A DNA stretch of 64,000 nucleotides from Aristolochia californica (lineage: Eukaryota; Streptophyta; Magnoliopsida; Piperales; Aristolochiaceae). The DNA is taken from positions 35,031,619-35,095,618 of the forward strand of contig JARWKL010000008.1 of NCBI GenBank assembly GCA_029961685.1. Direction: 5' to 3'. How positions within the stretch are numbered: position 1 is the first letter of the stretch; every line of letters begins with the position of its first letter. Below, one piece after another: positions 44,962 through 56,917 of the stretch. A program made the position numbers and the translations under genes. The notes beneath the pieces were generated by a model. It saw nothing but the letters and a program-made list of their open reading frames with translations. It was not told where the DNA came from and ran no database searches.

Positions 44962-45310
44962 CCTTGTTTCACATTCACTAGCGGAAACAGTATTTATTTT
45001 TGGCACGGCCAAGTAGTAGAACCTCCTTGTTCACGTCCTTCACCAATCACCTGCTCGTTATAAGATCCTGAAATACACACAAATTGGATGAAAAGGTGAT
45101 AGAGCAATTAAAATATTTTGTCAATTGACTAACATATAATAGATTCAAAGGGAAGGTAGGAACAAATACAATTTCAGTGAGCGGAAGTGGACCCTTTCCC
45201 TTGAACTTTGGTTTGAGAACCGTCAGCTATGGTAACAAAGTAATGTAAAAGACACGAAAATATAGAATGTAATAAATTTCTGTTACCTGTAAGATGTTGA
45301 GGCTCTTGAG

Positions 45311-46271
45311 TCAATTATCTAGGATGAAGATGAGGCAGATAGCATACCTGAAGCAGTGGTGGAACTCATATTCTTCATCAGTAAAAAATTTCTTTTCAGT
45401 TGATTTGGTGAGCTGATCCTCCTTTGTATCACCTACTAAGGCTTGATTAGCCTTTGTCAAGTCTGAGTTGTCCTTGGCATGATAACATATTTCTCTATAG
45501 TGACCATTTTTTCCACAGTAACTGCCTTCCTTGTAATAGCATGTATCTATAGTGTGGCCATATCTACATTCTTTCCACAATTTTTCCATGTTGTTGATTA
45601 GCCAACTAATCACAATGGTATTTTTTTTAACCATTTGTTATAAAAAAATGCCTTCTTCATCAATAGGTGGTCCACAATTGGTAAGAAACCTCTGAACCGA
45701 TGTTGGCCAACTCATAAAATTTGGTACCCTTTGTAAGGGTATAGTGGTAATTTTGAGTATATCACCTTTGTTACTCATTTTTTTATTCAGCCATAATAGG
45801 CACTTCAACGAAAACAAATCTCCAATAAATTTTAATAAAAAACCAAGAAGTAATCTTCAAAAACCTCGGTGCATGGAGAACTTTAGCATTGATGCTAAAT
45901 AATCATTATTCTAATTTTTTTTCCTGAATAATCACTCATAAGAAAATCAATATCAATCTTCTATATCAGGACAATCTTGTTCCCATAAAAAAAAAAATTT
46001 CAACAATTTTTTCATGAACTGGTCTCGATTAGACAGAATTCCAAAATGACAAAAATACTTTGATAGCTTCTTCTAGATCAAGAGGCATTCATATACATAA
46101 TCTCATAAGATGAAAAACATTCACATAATCATCTTTAACTCATCTTCTAAATTTGGAAACTAGGAACTTATCTCACACTTTTTTATCTTCCTTCACAAGG
46201 AGCCTTCTATGAGTGGCATTGATCATATCTTCTTGGAGTATTCCTTTTGATTTGGGAATCCTAAATTTAAT
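45311..46271 (-). pseudogene. A gag and zinc-knuckle remnant
   Basis: SWLINNMEKLWKECRYGHT joins a gag piece directly to a double knuckle (CRYGHTIDTCYYK; YCGKNGHYREICYHAK), so the central gag core seen in B (50520-50990) has been deleted. The protease active site is also not found. Upstream leader to the PBS at 46272 is non-coding. Confidence 0.72.
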
Positions 46272-46283
46272 GCTCTGAAACCA

Positions 46284-46592
46284 TGCTGAGTTTAGGACCC
46301 CTTGTCCAATATCCCGAACAGAGGAAGAGAGAAAGAAAAAGAAGAAAAGGGGAAGAAGGCTCTCGGGTAGAGAGAAGAGGAGAAGAGAAACAAGGTGTGC
46401 TCCTAGCAAAGAGAGTGAGATTTACTCAAGAAAGAATTGTAGAATTTGATTAATTCTGAATTAAAACACCTCTATTTAGAGTAGAGGAAGTGATAGAGTC
46501 CTTATACAATTAACCTTTAAGTTTCTTAATTACATTCCAACTCTAACTCTCGCTGATAAGTCTATCATGGAAGATAACACAATCTACTAGAG
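46284..46592 (-). repeat. A 5' LTR, left piece
   Basis: Starts TGCTGAGTTTAGGACCCC (one change from TGTTGAA). Interrupted by B at the TAGAG site. The other piece is 56918-57195. Confidence 0.88.
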
Positions 46593-47109
46593 TGTTACAA
46601 TGTGGAACCCACCATGGTGCACGAGCTAGTAGGACCCACCATGAGGATGTAGCACACCAAGAAGAGTCCTCACCCAAGCTAGCACGAGTTAAGAAGATAA
46701 GAAGTGCAAACTGAAATGAGTTAGAAGACTTGAAGATCAAGTGGGACCCTCAAAGTTACAACGAGCTGGAAACCTTATAAATATGAGTTGGAAGATCATG
46801 TGGGATCCACAAGGATAAGGCCACGAACTGGCCACCTTCCTTATATTCACTTTATTGAAGAAGAGTTCTAGTTCATTGATAGACTTATCTTAGAGAGTTA
46901 GAGTTGGAATGTAATAAGGAGATTGACAGGCTAATTGTATAAGGACTCGATCTCTTCCTCTACTATAAATAGAAGTATTGTAATTAGGAATTAATCAAGT
47001 TACACATCTCCTTCTTGAGTAAATCTCTCTCTCTTTGCTTGGCTCACATCTCTCTTTTCTTTTTTTTCTTCTCTCTACCCGAGAGTTCTTCTTCCCTTTT
47101 CTTCTTTTT

Positions 47110-47517
47110 TGTTGGAAGATAGAGCCCAAGCCCACACGACCAAGGAAGGCCCACATATCTAAGAGTATTATAAAATGGGCCACATGACCAAAGAAGGCCC
47201 AAAATATGGGCTCAAGCCCATAAGAAGTAGGACCCACTATGATTACCACGAGCAGACATCCTTATCACATAAGTTGGAAGATCAAAAAGAACTCACAAAG
47301 GCATCTTTATCTTATGGACACGTCCTAGAAGAGTTCTAGTTTAAGTTATGTTTGTCTTTTATTTATATTGAGTTATTTAATCATGTTAAGGCTTATCCTT
47401 AAGTGTTAGACTTTGGGTGTAATTGGACTCTACTACCTTCCTCTATTATAAATAGAGGTTCATGTACTCTGATTATAATAAGTCAGTGAAGTTTCTCTCT
47501 TATACATAAATTCAAAA
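47110..47517 (+). repeat. 5' LTR of C
   Basis: 408 bp, TGTTGGAAGATAGAGCCC to ATAAATTCAAAA (last CA changed). TATA-like TTATAAATAGAGG. Confidence 0.85.
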
Positions 47518-48892
47518 TGGTATCAGAGCAGGTTCTATGAGTTGATGTGGTCAACCCACAGAGGTAATGAGATCCTTTTCTCTAAACCCTAAACCCTATA
47601 TCTAGGTTCATAGTTATATTTTTTCAGTCCCTACACCTGTAGTTTGATTTGAATTTTTCACTTCTATACTGAGATTTTCATATTGAAAAATATATATTGG
47701 TGGAAATATATTTGAGTCTAATTTCCAAGGAAAAATGATTTGTTCCAAATGAAGTTATCTATACAGAGATATCAATATTTGAATGAACGAAGGTCATATT
47801 GCAAAAAGGTGCGAGCAGCAGTAGAAAGTTTCAGATTCTGAGGTATTTTATGGTAGGAAGAATGAGACTTTATATGGAGAAATATATATCAAAATAACTA
47901 TTTGTAAGTCTATTCTTGTAAATATTTAACCAATTTTTTAACTGAGTTATCTACAAAGATAAATCGATATTGGAAGCAGAAAAGGTCAAATTAAAAAGAG
48001 GTTCGAGCAGCAGCAGAAAGCTTCAACTTCCAAGGTATTTTATGCTATCAAGAAACAAACTTTATATGAAGAATTATATATCAAAAGAAAGATATGTAAG
48101 TATATTTTCTTAACTATTCAACCATTTCTTAGTATGATTTTTTTATAAGTAGATATTGATCTTGGAAGATCCTATGGTCATTCTAGAAAAAAAGGAGAAA
48201 CAATTCTTAGTTCATCCAGATGACAGAGACCGAAATATATCAGATTATTTATCTTCTGGTAATTATATTTTATGAAGTAAATTTATACTTTGATGAAATT
48301 TATTTAAGTTTAGTTTCATACGAAGAAAATTTTATGTCAATCTTATTTATATTTAAAGATATATTTGGATTGGAAGAATCAAAGGTCATATTGGTATTCT
48401 GTCGTATGGAAAATCCGAATTTATGCCCTTTGTTTTGCGTCCTTGTTTGAGTTGCTATATCAGGAAAATATCTCACTTCTCCCTAGTTTAAAGGCTTATT
48501 ACTACATCTATATTATTTGGGCTTATTGTTACATCATTCATATTTGGTTCAAACTGGGATCACTACCATTACCTCCCAGAAGTAGAAGAAGTACAAGGAA
48601 GAGGTATTTTATTCCATATGGTATGGATAAGTTTTATGTGACCAAAATATTCAATAAAGGGGGAGCACAAAAGATAAAGCTTATGCATCTAAGAAAAAAT
48701 ATTTATATCGGATTATGATTATTTCATGGGTCATTCTACAAGGTTTATTATTTTGGTTTGTGTTATACTTGTTGGAAGATGGTCATGTTACATTACAATT
48801 GCTGCTATTATGTCTCTTTAGATGAGACATTATTATTGAAGAAGAGGTGGCCTTTGGTATCTTTCCTCATACCATTATTTATTTGTCCCCGT

Positions 48893-49115
48893 AAAAATAT
48901 CAAGTGTCAATGGTTGGGATTCCATGACGGAGGAACTTATTACCCCATCAAAAATATCAAGTGTCAATGATTGGGATTCCATGACAGAGGAACTTAATAC
49001 CCCGTCAAAAATATCAAGTGTCAATGGCTGGGATTCCATGACGGAGGAACTTAATACCCCGTCAAAAATATCAAATGTCAACGATTGGGACACCATGACA
49101 GAGGAACTTATTATT
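48893..49115 (+). repeat. Minisatellite, 57-bp unit, 4 copies
   Basis: Units begin AAAAATATCAAGTGTCAATG and contain GGGATTCCATGACGGAGGAA. The 57-bp period (19 codons) leaves a repetitive open frame, which is a by-product of period length. Confidence 0.92.
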
Positions 49116-49291
49116 ACATCTATGTTATAACCCCTTGAATTGGCCAGCTGGGTCTCATGGAAAAGAGCACCAACATGAGGGGGAGTGTTGGAAGATTGGA
49201 TGACTGCCAGTTTATCAAAAAAAGATTTTATACATCATTTGCAGCAAGTTGGAAGTTCTTGATGTTCTCTCACCCCCAACTTGAGGGGGAG

Positions 49292-49717
49292 TGATGGAAG
49301 ATAGGGCCCAAACCCACACGACCAAGGAAGATCCATATATCTAAGAGTATTATAAGATGGGTCACATGACCAAAGAAGACCCATAAGATGGGTCCAAGCC
49401 CATAATAAGTAGGACCCACTATGATTACCATGAGCTGGCATCCTTATAACATAAGTTGGAAGGTCAAGAAGAAATCACAAAGGCATCTTTATCTTATGGT
49501 CACATCCTAGAAGTTTGAAATATGTTAGTCTTTTATTTATATTGAGTTATTTAATCATGCTAAGGCTTATCCTTAAGTGTTAGAGTTTGGGTGTAATTGG
49601 GACAAAGCTAGTTTTATTGTAATTGGACTCTACTACCTCCTCTATTATAAATAGAGGTTCATGTACTCTTATTATAATAAGTCAATGAAGTTTTTTCTCT
49701 TTTCCATAAATTCAACA
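49292..49717 (+). repeat. 3' LTR of C
   Basis: 426 bp, TGATGGAAGATAGGGCCC (one change in the terminal TGTTGG) to ATAAATTCAACA. Confidence 0.85.
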
Positions 49718-49774
49718 TTTTTCTTTCTCCTTTCTCTTGCTTAGAATATTAGAAAATAGATCCTAAATTCAACA

Positions 49775-49786
49775 TGGTATCAGAGC
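49775..49786 (+). other. Primer-binding site of B
   Basis: TGGTATCAGAGC directly after CTAAATTCAACA at 49774. Confidence 0.9.
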
Positions 49787-50458
49787 ATTAAATTTAGGAT
49801 CTCTAATCAAATGGAATGCTCTAAAGAAGTGATGATCAACACCACTCAAAGAAGGCTCTTTTATGAAGAAAGATCAAAAACCGTGAGATAAGTGCTTAAT
49901 TTTTTTTCCTTCATGTTACTGGTTTCTGAATTTAGAAGATGATTTAAAGATGAGTATGTGATTACTTTCCATCATATTATATTGTGGATATGCATGTCTC
50001 TCCATCTAGAAGAAGTTATCAAAACAGTTTTGTCGGTTTGGAAATTCTGCTAACCGAGACCAGTCCATGATCAGATTGTTGGAATTTGTTTTCATGGGAA
50101 AAAGAGTCCCCTAATATAGAAGATTGTTATTGAGTCTCTGATGAGTGGTATTAGAGAAAAAAAATCAGAATAATAATTTAGCATCAATGCTAAAAGTTCC
50201 CCATACATCAAGTTGTTTGAAGAATACTACTTGGTGTTATTGTTAGATTTTTTTTCTTGAAGAAGGGCCTATCAAGGCCGAAGAGAATATGAATATCAAA
50301 AGTGATATACTGAGAATTACCACTATACCCTTACATGGGGTATCAAATTTTATGAGTTGATCCACATCGGTTCAGAAGTTTCTTATAACAAAAGACCTAC
50401 TTGGTCACCTCACCACCCAAGGACCACGTATTGATGAAGATGGTATTTTTTATAAAAA

Positions 50459-51190
50459 ATGGTTGAAAATGATACTTTAGTGGTTACTCGGCTAATCAAC
50501 AACATGGAAGAACATGTCTCCAACAATCTCATTCATCTTGACACTTCTAACCAAATTTGGGAGACATGTGCTAAACTGTACTCTGGCCTGGATACTCTAC
50601 ATAGACCATATGATATTCTCCAAAGGTTGTTGAATACTAAAGAAGGAGAAAATATCCATGAGTACTTTACCCGCTTTAGAGGTTTTCTTCAAGAGTGGAA
50701 GTCAGCTCAGCTTTCAACCACATATATTTATATCCTAGACAAGCAGAAGGAAGCCTTAATTACTGCTATTTGCCTTGCAAATATTAAACCCATCTTGAGA
50801 TTGCCAAGAGTCAACTTCTGAGTGCTTCTGTTGTCCCCAAGTTTGATGATGTCTGAGCAACACTACTCCATATTCCAGACACTTCTTCCTCCACTACTGA
50901 AGTATCATCCGCTATGTATTCCGATCATAGAGGAACATCATCTAACCGCAGTCGTGGCCAAGGTAGAGGTTATAGAGGAGGTTGAGGAAGAGGTGGAAGG
51001 ACTAGTGATGGCAGAGCAGATGGGAAAGAATATACTCATTGTAAGAAATTTGGCCACACTATAGATCAATGATATTACAAGGATTACAAGGCATACAGTT
51101 ACTGTGGATAATATGGTCATTATAAAGAAATATGTTATAAAGCCAATGGATAGATAGAATTGACAAAGGCTAATCAAGCCTTTGTAAGTG
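50459..51190 (+). pseudogene. B gag and zinc knuckles
   Basis: UBN2-type copia gag: RLINNMEEHVSNNLIHLDTS, QIWETCAKLYSG, LLNTKEGENIHEYFTRFRGF, KQKEALITAICLANIKP, then a TGA at 50819-50821. A shifted frame continues through an Arg/Gly/Glu-rich segment to two knuckle-like motifs (YTHCKKFGHTIDQ, and YCG.YGHYKEICYK) with stops at key Cys-adjacent positions. Gag starts upstream of 50459: the text ITTIPLHG at about 50315 is conserved with G. Confidence 0.8.
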
Positions 51191-51852
51191 ATACAAAAGA
51201 AGACCAGCCCTCAAAATCGGCAGCACAAAATTTTTTTACTGAAGAAGAGTGTTAGCTATTTCAGAAAATGAAGACAATGCTGGATTCTTCTCCAAGTCTT
51301 TCACACAAGTTTGTTACCATAGCTGACGGATCTCAAACCAAAGTCCAAGGGAAAGGATCCACTTCTATCACACCATCACTTCTGCTCGCTGATATTCTTT
51401 TCGTTCCTACTTTCCCTTTGAATCTATTATCTATTAGTCAGGTGACAAAATATTTTAATTGCTTTGTTACCTTCTCACCCACTTCATGTGTATTTTAGGA
51501 TCTTATAACGAAGCAAGTGATTGGTGGAGGCCATGAACAAGGGGGGCTTTACTACCTGGACGTGGCAAAAATGAATATGATTTTTACTACTAAAAAATGA
51601 GACAAGGATATGTCACAATCAGTTGGGACATCCGTCTACACAGTCTCTTCATTATATGTTTCCTTCTCTTAAAGTAAGGTCAGAATTTCATTTTGAGGTT
51701 TGTCAATTGAGTAAATATTAAAGGAGTACATACTCTCCTCGTCCAGAAGTCAAAAGTGTTACTCCATTTTCTTTAATTCATACTGATGTTTGGAGGCCCT
51801 TGAGTGTCTCCAACATTTCTCAAGCAAAATATGTTATTACATTTATTGATGA
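51191..51852 (+). pseudogene. B protease/pre-integrase and start of integrase
   Basis: KSAAQNFFTEEEC leads into KMKTMLDSSPSLSHKFVTIA, where the WI(I)DSG active-site segment found in G is missing: the frame jumps over it. Then TKVQGKGSTSITPS, ILFVPTFPLNLLSISQ, a TAG, and pre-integrase remnants. Integrase begins at about 51755 (THTDVW-like) and reaches YVITFIDD before D interrupts. Confidence 0.78.
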
Positions 51853-52734
51853 TGTTGGGAGATAAGATCAAGCCCAAACGACCAAGGAAGGTATACATAT
51901 ATAAGATTATTATCAAGAAAGAGACTTTATATGGAGAATTATATATCAAACGAAAGATAAGTAAGTCTATTTTCTTATCTATTCAACCAATTCTTGGTAT
52001 GATTTTTTTATAAGGAGATATTGATCTTGGAAGAGTCAATGGTCGTTCTGAAAAAAAATGAGAAATAGAACTTAGTTCAGTCAGATGACAGAGACCGAAA
52101 ATTATCAAATTCTTTATCTTATGATAATTATATTTAATGAAGTTAAATCATACTTTTATGAAAGTTATTTAAGTCTAGTTTCAGAAGGAAACAATTTCAT
52201 ATCAATCTGATCTATATTGAAAGATATATTTGAATTGGAAGCATCAATGGTCATGCTGGTATCCTATTGTATTGAAAAATCCGAATTTATGCAGATTGTT
52301 TTGCGTCACTGTTTGAGTTGATATATCAGGAAAATATCTCACTTCTCCCTGGTTTGAGGGCTTATTTAAAAATCTCTATTATTTAGGATTATTGTTACTT
52401 CTATGATATTTGGTTCAAGCTGGGATCACTGCCATTACCTCCCAGCTTGAGGGGGAGAAGTAGAACAAGAACAAGAAAGAGGTATTTTATTCCTTATGTG
52501 TTGGATAAGTTTATGTGACCAAAATATTCAAGAAATGGGGAGCACAAAAGATGAAGTTTGTGCATCAAAGAAGAAATTTTTATATCGGATTATTTCATGG
52601 GTTCTTTGACAAAATTTACTATTTGGTTCATGTTATATGTGTTGGAAGATGGTCGTGTTATATTCAGCTACAGCTATTATGTCTCTTTGGGGACATTATT
52701 ATTGAATAAGAGGTGGCCTCATGTCATCATTTAT

Positions 52735-53020
52735 TTTACCCCGTCAAAAAGATCAAAATTGTTTGTGGTTGGGAGTCCACGACGAAGGAACTTCATCCCA
52801 GTCAAAATGATGAAAATTATTTGTGGTTGGGAGTCTACGACGGAGGAACTTCATCCCGTCAAAAAGATGAAAATTATTTATGGTTGGAAGTCCATGACGG
52901 AGGAACTTCATCCCTGTCAAAAAGATGATAATTATTTGTGGTTGGGAGTCCACGATGGAGGAACTTCATCCCCGTCAAAAAGATGAAAATTATTTGTGGT
53001 TGGAAGTCCTTGAAGGAGAA
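52735..53020 (+). repeat. Minisatellite, about 58-bp unit, 5 copies
   Basis: Units contain GTCAAAAAGATGAAAATTAT, GTGGTTGGGAGTCCACGA and GGAGGAACTTCATCCC. Related in core to the 57-bp array of C and the array at 368-583, but unit bodies differ (AAATATCAAGTGTCAATG in C). Confidence 0.92.
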
Positions 53021-53048
53021 ACTTATGATTACATCTACGTTATCCCTT

Positions 53049-53076
<28 letters not shown>
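53049..53076. repeat. Homopolymer C tract
   Basis: About 28 C directly after the D minisatellite (CTACGTTATCCC). Same relative position as the G tract at 324-346. Confidence 0.88.
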
Positions 53077-53079
<3 letters not shown>

Positions 53080-53430
53080 CTTGTAATGGCTTTTATGTCT
53101 CCTACCACTTGAGCATCGTTGTCCTATGGAGGGACACTATGGTGGACACTTCAAAGCAATGCCGATAGACACACTACCGATAGCAGTGGAGTGTGCCCTA
53201 CATCCAGCATTAAGACTGGAGTATGAAGCAATGGTTTACCGGCTAGGAGTGATTTTTACTCTCACTTATAATGTCACAGGGTCTCATGGAAGGATGTAAC
53301 AGCGTGAGGGGGAATGTTGGAAGATGAAGGCATATTGGAAGATGTGTCATTTTATACAAAAATATTTTATACATCATTTGCAACAAGTTGGAACTTCATG
53401 TTGTTCTCTCACCCCCAGCTTGAGGGGGAG

Positions 53431-53871
53431 TGTTGGAAGATAAGATCAAGCCCAAACAACCAAGGAAGGCCCACATATGTAAGATTATTATAAGATGGGT
53501 CACATGACAAAGGAAGGCCCACAAGATGGGCCCAAGCCCATAAGAAGTAGGACCCACAATGATTACCAAGAGTTGGCATCCTTATCACATCAGTTGGAAG
53601 ATCAAGAAGGACTCCCAAAAGTATCTTTATCTTAGGGTCACGACCAAAAAGAGTTTTAGTTTAAGTTATATTTTTCTTTTATGAATATTGAGTTACCTAA
53701 TTATGTTAAGACTTACCTTAAGTGTTAGAGTTTGGGTATAATTGGGACAAGGGTAGTTTTATTGTAATTGGACTCTACAACCTTCCTCTATTATAAATAG
53801 AGGTTCATGTACTCTTATTACAACTAGTTATTGATGTCAATGAAATATTTCACTTTTCCATAAATTCAACA
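53431..53871 (+). repeat. 3' LTR of D
   Basis: 441 bp, TGTTGGAAGATAAGATC to ATAAATTCAACA; TATA-like TTATAAATAGAGG near 53792. Confidence 0.9.
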
Positions 53872-53876
53872 GATGA

Positions 53877-54844
53877 TTTCACTCACACAACTTGGTTGTT
53901 TATATTTAAGGAGCGTTCTGAGATACCATTTATTTTTAAGTCATTTCATGCTATGGTACTCACACAGTTTGGTCAGAAAATAAAAATTCTCTGGTCTGAT
54001 AATGCCAAAGAATATGTTTCCAAAGACCTTGACTCTTTTTGTCAAGAAAATGGCATTATCCATCAAACATCATGTGTCTACACTCCTCGAAAAAATGGTG
54101 TAGCCGAATGAAAAAAATCGTCATATTCTTGAAGTAGCTCAAGGTTTATTATATGCCATGAAAGTTCCATATTTTTATTGGCCTCATGCAGTCCTTATGG
54201 CTTGCTTTCTTATAAATCGTCTACCATCTTCCATTCTTGGTAATAAATCTCCTTATTCTAGATTATTACCAAATGATGATCTGTTTTCAATACCTTTGAA
54301 ATTCTTCGGATGTCAGTGCTTTGTTCATAATTTATATCCTAGACACAACAAACTTGATCCTAAATCTATCAAGTGTATCTTCTTGGGATACTCGCTCACA
54401 CAAAAGGGTTATGTTTGTTATAGTCCCACTCTTCAACGTTTATTTGTGTCGAAGGATGTAACATATTTTGAAGACTCATTTTATTCTGATAGTGCTCCTC
54501 CTTGTCTATCCTCAATACCAAGTTCCCCTCGACAGGTTGTGCCCCATGATACAAAGATTATTCAACACCCACAGCTAGTGGCCGACACCACAACTACCGA
54601 GTTAACAAATCCAATAGAGGTATGTCCTTCATCCCCAATTATTTTTGGCCCTCAATATGATACTTGTCCTATTACTATAAGGAAAGAACCTAGATCATGC
54701 ACTAGAAATTCTACTTCTCATCCCATTTCAAATTTTGTGTTTCATCATCTCCTCTCACCACCTTTATGTTGTCAGCTTATTTCTTCTATTTCCTCCATAT
54801 CTGTTCCACAGTCCTATCAGGAGGCTCTACAACATCCACGGTAG
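53877..54844 (+). pseudogene. B integrase (core and C-terminal linker)
   Basis: IFKERSEIPFIFKSFHAMVL, KILWSDNAKEYVSKDLDSF, QENGIIHQTSCVYTPRKNGV then a frameshift in an A-rich stretch (about 54108-54120) right at the catalytic Glu context. The second frame (from 54120) gives MKVPYFYWPHAVLMACFLIN, RLPSSILGNKSPY, CFVHNLYPRHNKLDPKS, FLGYSLTQKGYVCY, and a Ser/Pro-rich linker to QSYQEALQHPR with TAG at 54842-54844. Confidence 0.88.
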
Positions 54845-55510
54845 AAGGCAACAATGGATGAAGAAATGAAATCATTTAATGACAATTAGACATGGTCACT
54901 GGTTCCTGTTCCAAAAAATAAAAAACTCATTGGTTGCAAGTGGTTTTATACTGTCAAACATAATCCAGATGGTTCAATTGCACAATTGATGGCTCGAGTA
55001 GTTGCCAAAGGTTATGCTCAGTGTTATGGAATTGATTATGAAGAAATCTTCTCTATAGTGGAAAAAATGAACTCGGTACGTATATTATTATCTCTAGCGG
55101 CCAATTCATCATGGCCGATATATCAACTTTGAAAAATGCATTTATGAATGGGAATATTAAAGAAGAAATTTATATGCAACAACCACCTGGGTATGTGGTT
55201 GAGGGGGAGTCAGTTTGCCTCCTCAAAAAATCTTTGTATAGTCTAAAGCATTCCCCTCGGGCATGGTTTGAGAAATTTAGTCAAGCCCTCATACGGGCCG
55301 GCTTTTACAGATGCTCTGGAGATCACTCAGTATTTTTTGAAAACACACCGAGAGGTAAGGTAATTCTAGTTGTATATGTTGATGATATCATTTTAGCTGG
55401 TAGTGATTCTAAAGGCATTCAAAAAACAAAGGAAAAATATCTGCTGAATTCAAGATGAAGGATTTTGGACTACTCAAATATTTTTTGGGTATTGAAGTAT
55501 TATAATCCAT
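54845..55510 (+). pseudogene. B reverse transcriptase
   Basis: KATMDEEMKSF, NKKLIGCKWFYTVKHNPDGS, VVAKGYAQCYGIDYEE, a frame change near 55130, NAFMNGNIKEEIYMQQPPGY, LLKKSLYSLKHSPRAWFEKF and VVYVDDIILAGSD with the catalytic YVDD at about 55375-55386. Frame breaks again at 55456. All main RT blocks are present, so decay is by point changes. Confidence 0.88.
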
Positions 55511-56212
55511 ACATGGGATTGTGCTATCCCAAAGGAAGTATGCCCTTGATCTACTAGAGGAGACAGGAATGATGGGATACAAACCAGCAGACACTCATAT
55601 GGACTCAAATACAAAATTATGTGGAGGCACTAGAGAAGATGTTGATATTAGAAAATATCAAAGACTAGTGGGAAGCCTTATTTATCTATGTGTAACAAGG
55701 CTGGATATATCATATGCAGTAAGTGTGGTAAGTCAATACATGCACAAGCCACAACTTAGTCATTGGCAAGCATTTGAAAGGATACTACGGTATCTGAAAG
55801 AAGCTCCAGGTAGAGAGCTTCCCTATAAAAACTATGGTCACTTCAACATCGAAGGATTCTCAAATGCAAACTGGGCCGGATCCCCGGATGACAAAAAATC
55901 TACTTCAGAATTTGTACGATGGTTGGAGGGAATTTGGTTACATGGAAAAGCAAGAAGTAAAATGTAGTAGCACAGTCTAGTGCAGAAGCAGAATACAAAG
56001 CCATGGCAGACACTATTAGTGAATTCCTATGGATAAGATCTATTCTCACTGAATTGGGATTCTACAAAGAAGCTCTAATAGATCTATATTGTGATAATCA
56101 AGCAGCAATACACATTACATCAAATCCACTCTTCCATGAAAGAACAAAGCATATTGAAGTGGACTGCCATTTTATACGAGAAAATTTCCTAGCTGGTTTT
56201 TTTTATCTCTAA
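55511..56212 (+). pseudogene. B RNase H
   Basis: MLSQRKYALDLLEETGMMGY, HMDSNTKLCGG, RLVGSLIYLCVTRLDISYAV, HKPQLSHWQAFERILRYLK, WAGSPDDKKSTS, a stop/frameshift near 55966, then [39 protein letters not shown] and KHIEVDCHFIREN. Catalytic acidic residues of the DDK, SSAEAEY and YCDNQAA motifs are visible. Ends at TAA 56210-56212. Confidence 0.88.
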
Positions 56213-56327
56213 GGCATATATCAATTTGTAAATATTCTCACCATGCCGGTCACTCACAAGATTATGTCTACCATCTGCAGCAAGCTGGGCATTTATGATG
56301 TTTTCTCACCCCTAGCTTGAGGGGGAG

Positions 56328-56917
56328 AGTTAAAATGTGGGACCCACCATGGTGCACGAGCTGGTGGGACCCACCATGAGGACGTGGGACACCAAGAAGA
56401 GTCCTCACCCAAGCTAGCATGAGTTAAGAAGATAAGAAGCACAAACTGAAATGAGTTAGAAGACTTGAAGATCAAGTGGGACCCACAAAGATACCATGAG
56501 CTGGCAACCTTATCAATATGAGCTGGAAGATCATGTAGAACTCACAAGGATAAGGCCATGAGCTGGCCTCCTCCCTTATATTCACGTTATTGAAGAAGAG
56601 TTCTAGTTCAACTCATATTAGACTTCTAGTAGATTGTGTTGATAAACTTATCTTAGAGAGTTAGAGTTGGAATGTAATTAGGATATTGAAAGGCTAATTG
56701 TATAAGGATCTCTTCCTCTACTATAAATAAAGGTGTTGTAATTCAGAATTAATCAAGTTACACATCTCCTTCTTGAGTAAATATTTCTCTCTCTTTGCTT
56801 GGCTCACATCTTTTTTTTTTTTTCTTCTCTCTACCCGAGAGATTTTCTTCCCTTTTCTTCTTTTTCTTTCTCCTTTCTCTTGCTCATAATATTGGAAAAT
56901 GGATCCTAAATTCAACA
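56328..56917 (+). repeat. 3' LTR of B
   Basis: 590 bp, beginning AGTTAAAATGTGG (first bases changed from TGTTACAATGTGG) and ending CCTAAATTCAACA. Confidence 0.88.

Larger units (their letters stand above)
47110..49717 (+). mobile_element. Complete family-alpha element C in B's 5' LTR
   Basis: 2608 bp: 5' LTR 47110-47517, PBS 47518-47529 (TGGTATCAGAGC), non-coding interior, polypurine tract TTGAGGGGGAG (49281-49291), 3' LTR 49292-49717. Flanks TTTTT (47105-47109 and 49718-49722) fit a 5-bp duplication, though in a T-rich site. The interior has four 57-bp tandem repeats near its 3' end. Confidence 0.88.
51853..53871 (+). mobile_element. Family-alpha element D in B's integrase, internally deleted
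   Basis: 2019 bp. The 5' LTR is only about 60 bases (51853 to about 51912), then the sequence jumps to leader DNA (matching 48045 in C), so most of the 5' LTR and the PBS are gone. The interior keeps the leader, a five-unit minisatellite (52735-53020) and a C28 tract. The 3' LTR is 53431-53871 after TTGAGGGGGAG. Intact GATGA duplications show that the deletion happened after insertion. Confidence 0.88.
51848..53876. other. Target-site duplication GATGA around D
   Basis: GATGA at 51848-51852 and 53872-53876. Removal makes FIDD/FTHTTW continuous in B's integrase. Confidence 0.92.
46593..56917 (+). mobile_element. Copia element B, full length with two nested insertions
   Basis: 5' LTR 46593-47109 plus 49723-49774 (split by C), PBS 49775-49786, gag to RNase H in copia order, polypurine tract CTTGAGGGGGAG at about 56316, 3' LTR 56328-56917, TAGAG duplications. 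Without C (47110-49717) and D (51853-53871) it is about 5.7 kb. The coding region has stops, frameshifts and a missing protease active site, so it is not autonomous. Confidence 0.92.

Noticed and set aside
48875..49130. Repetitive peptides of 19-residue period on both strands
   Set aside because: The 57-bp minisatellite happens to be divisible by three. No start context or conservation in relatives.
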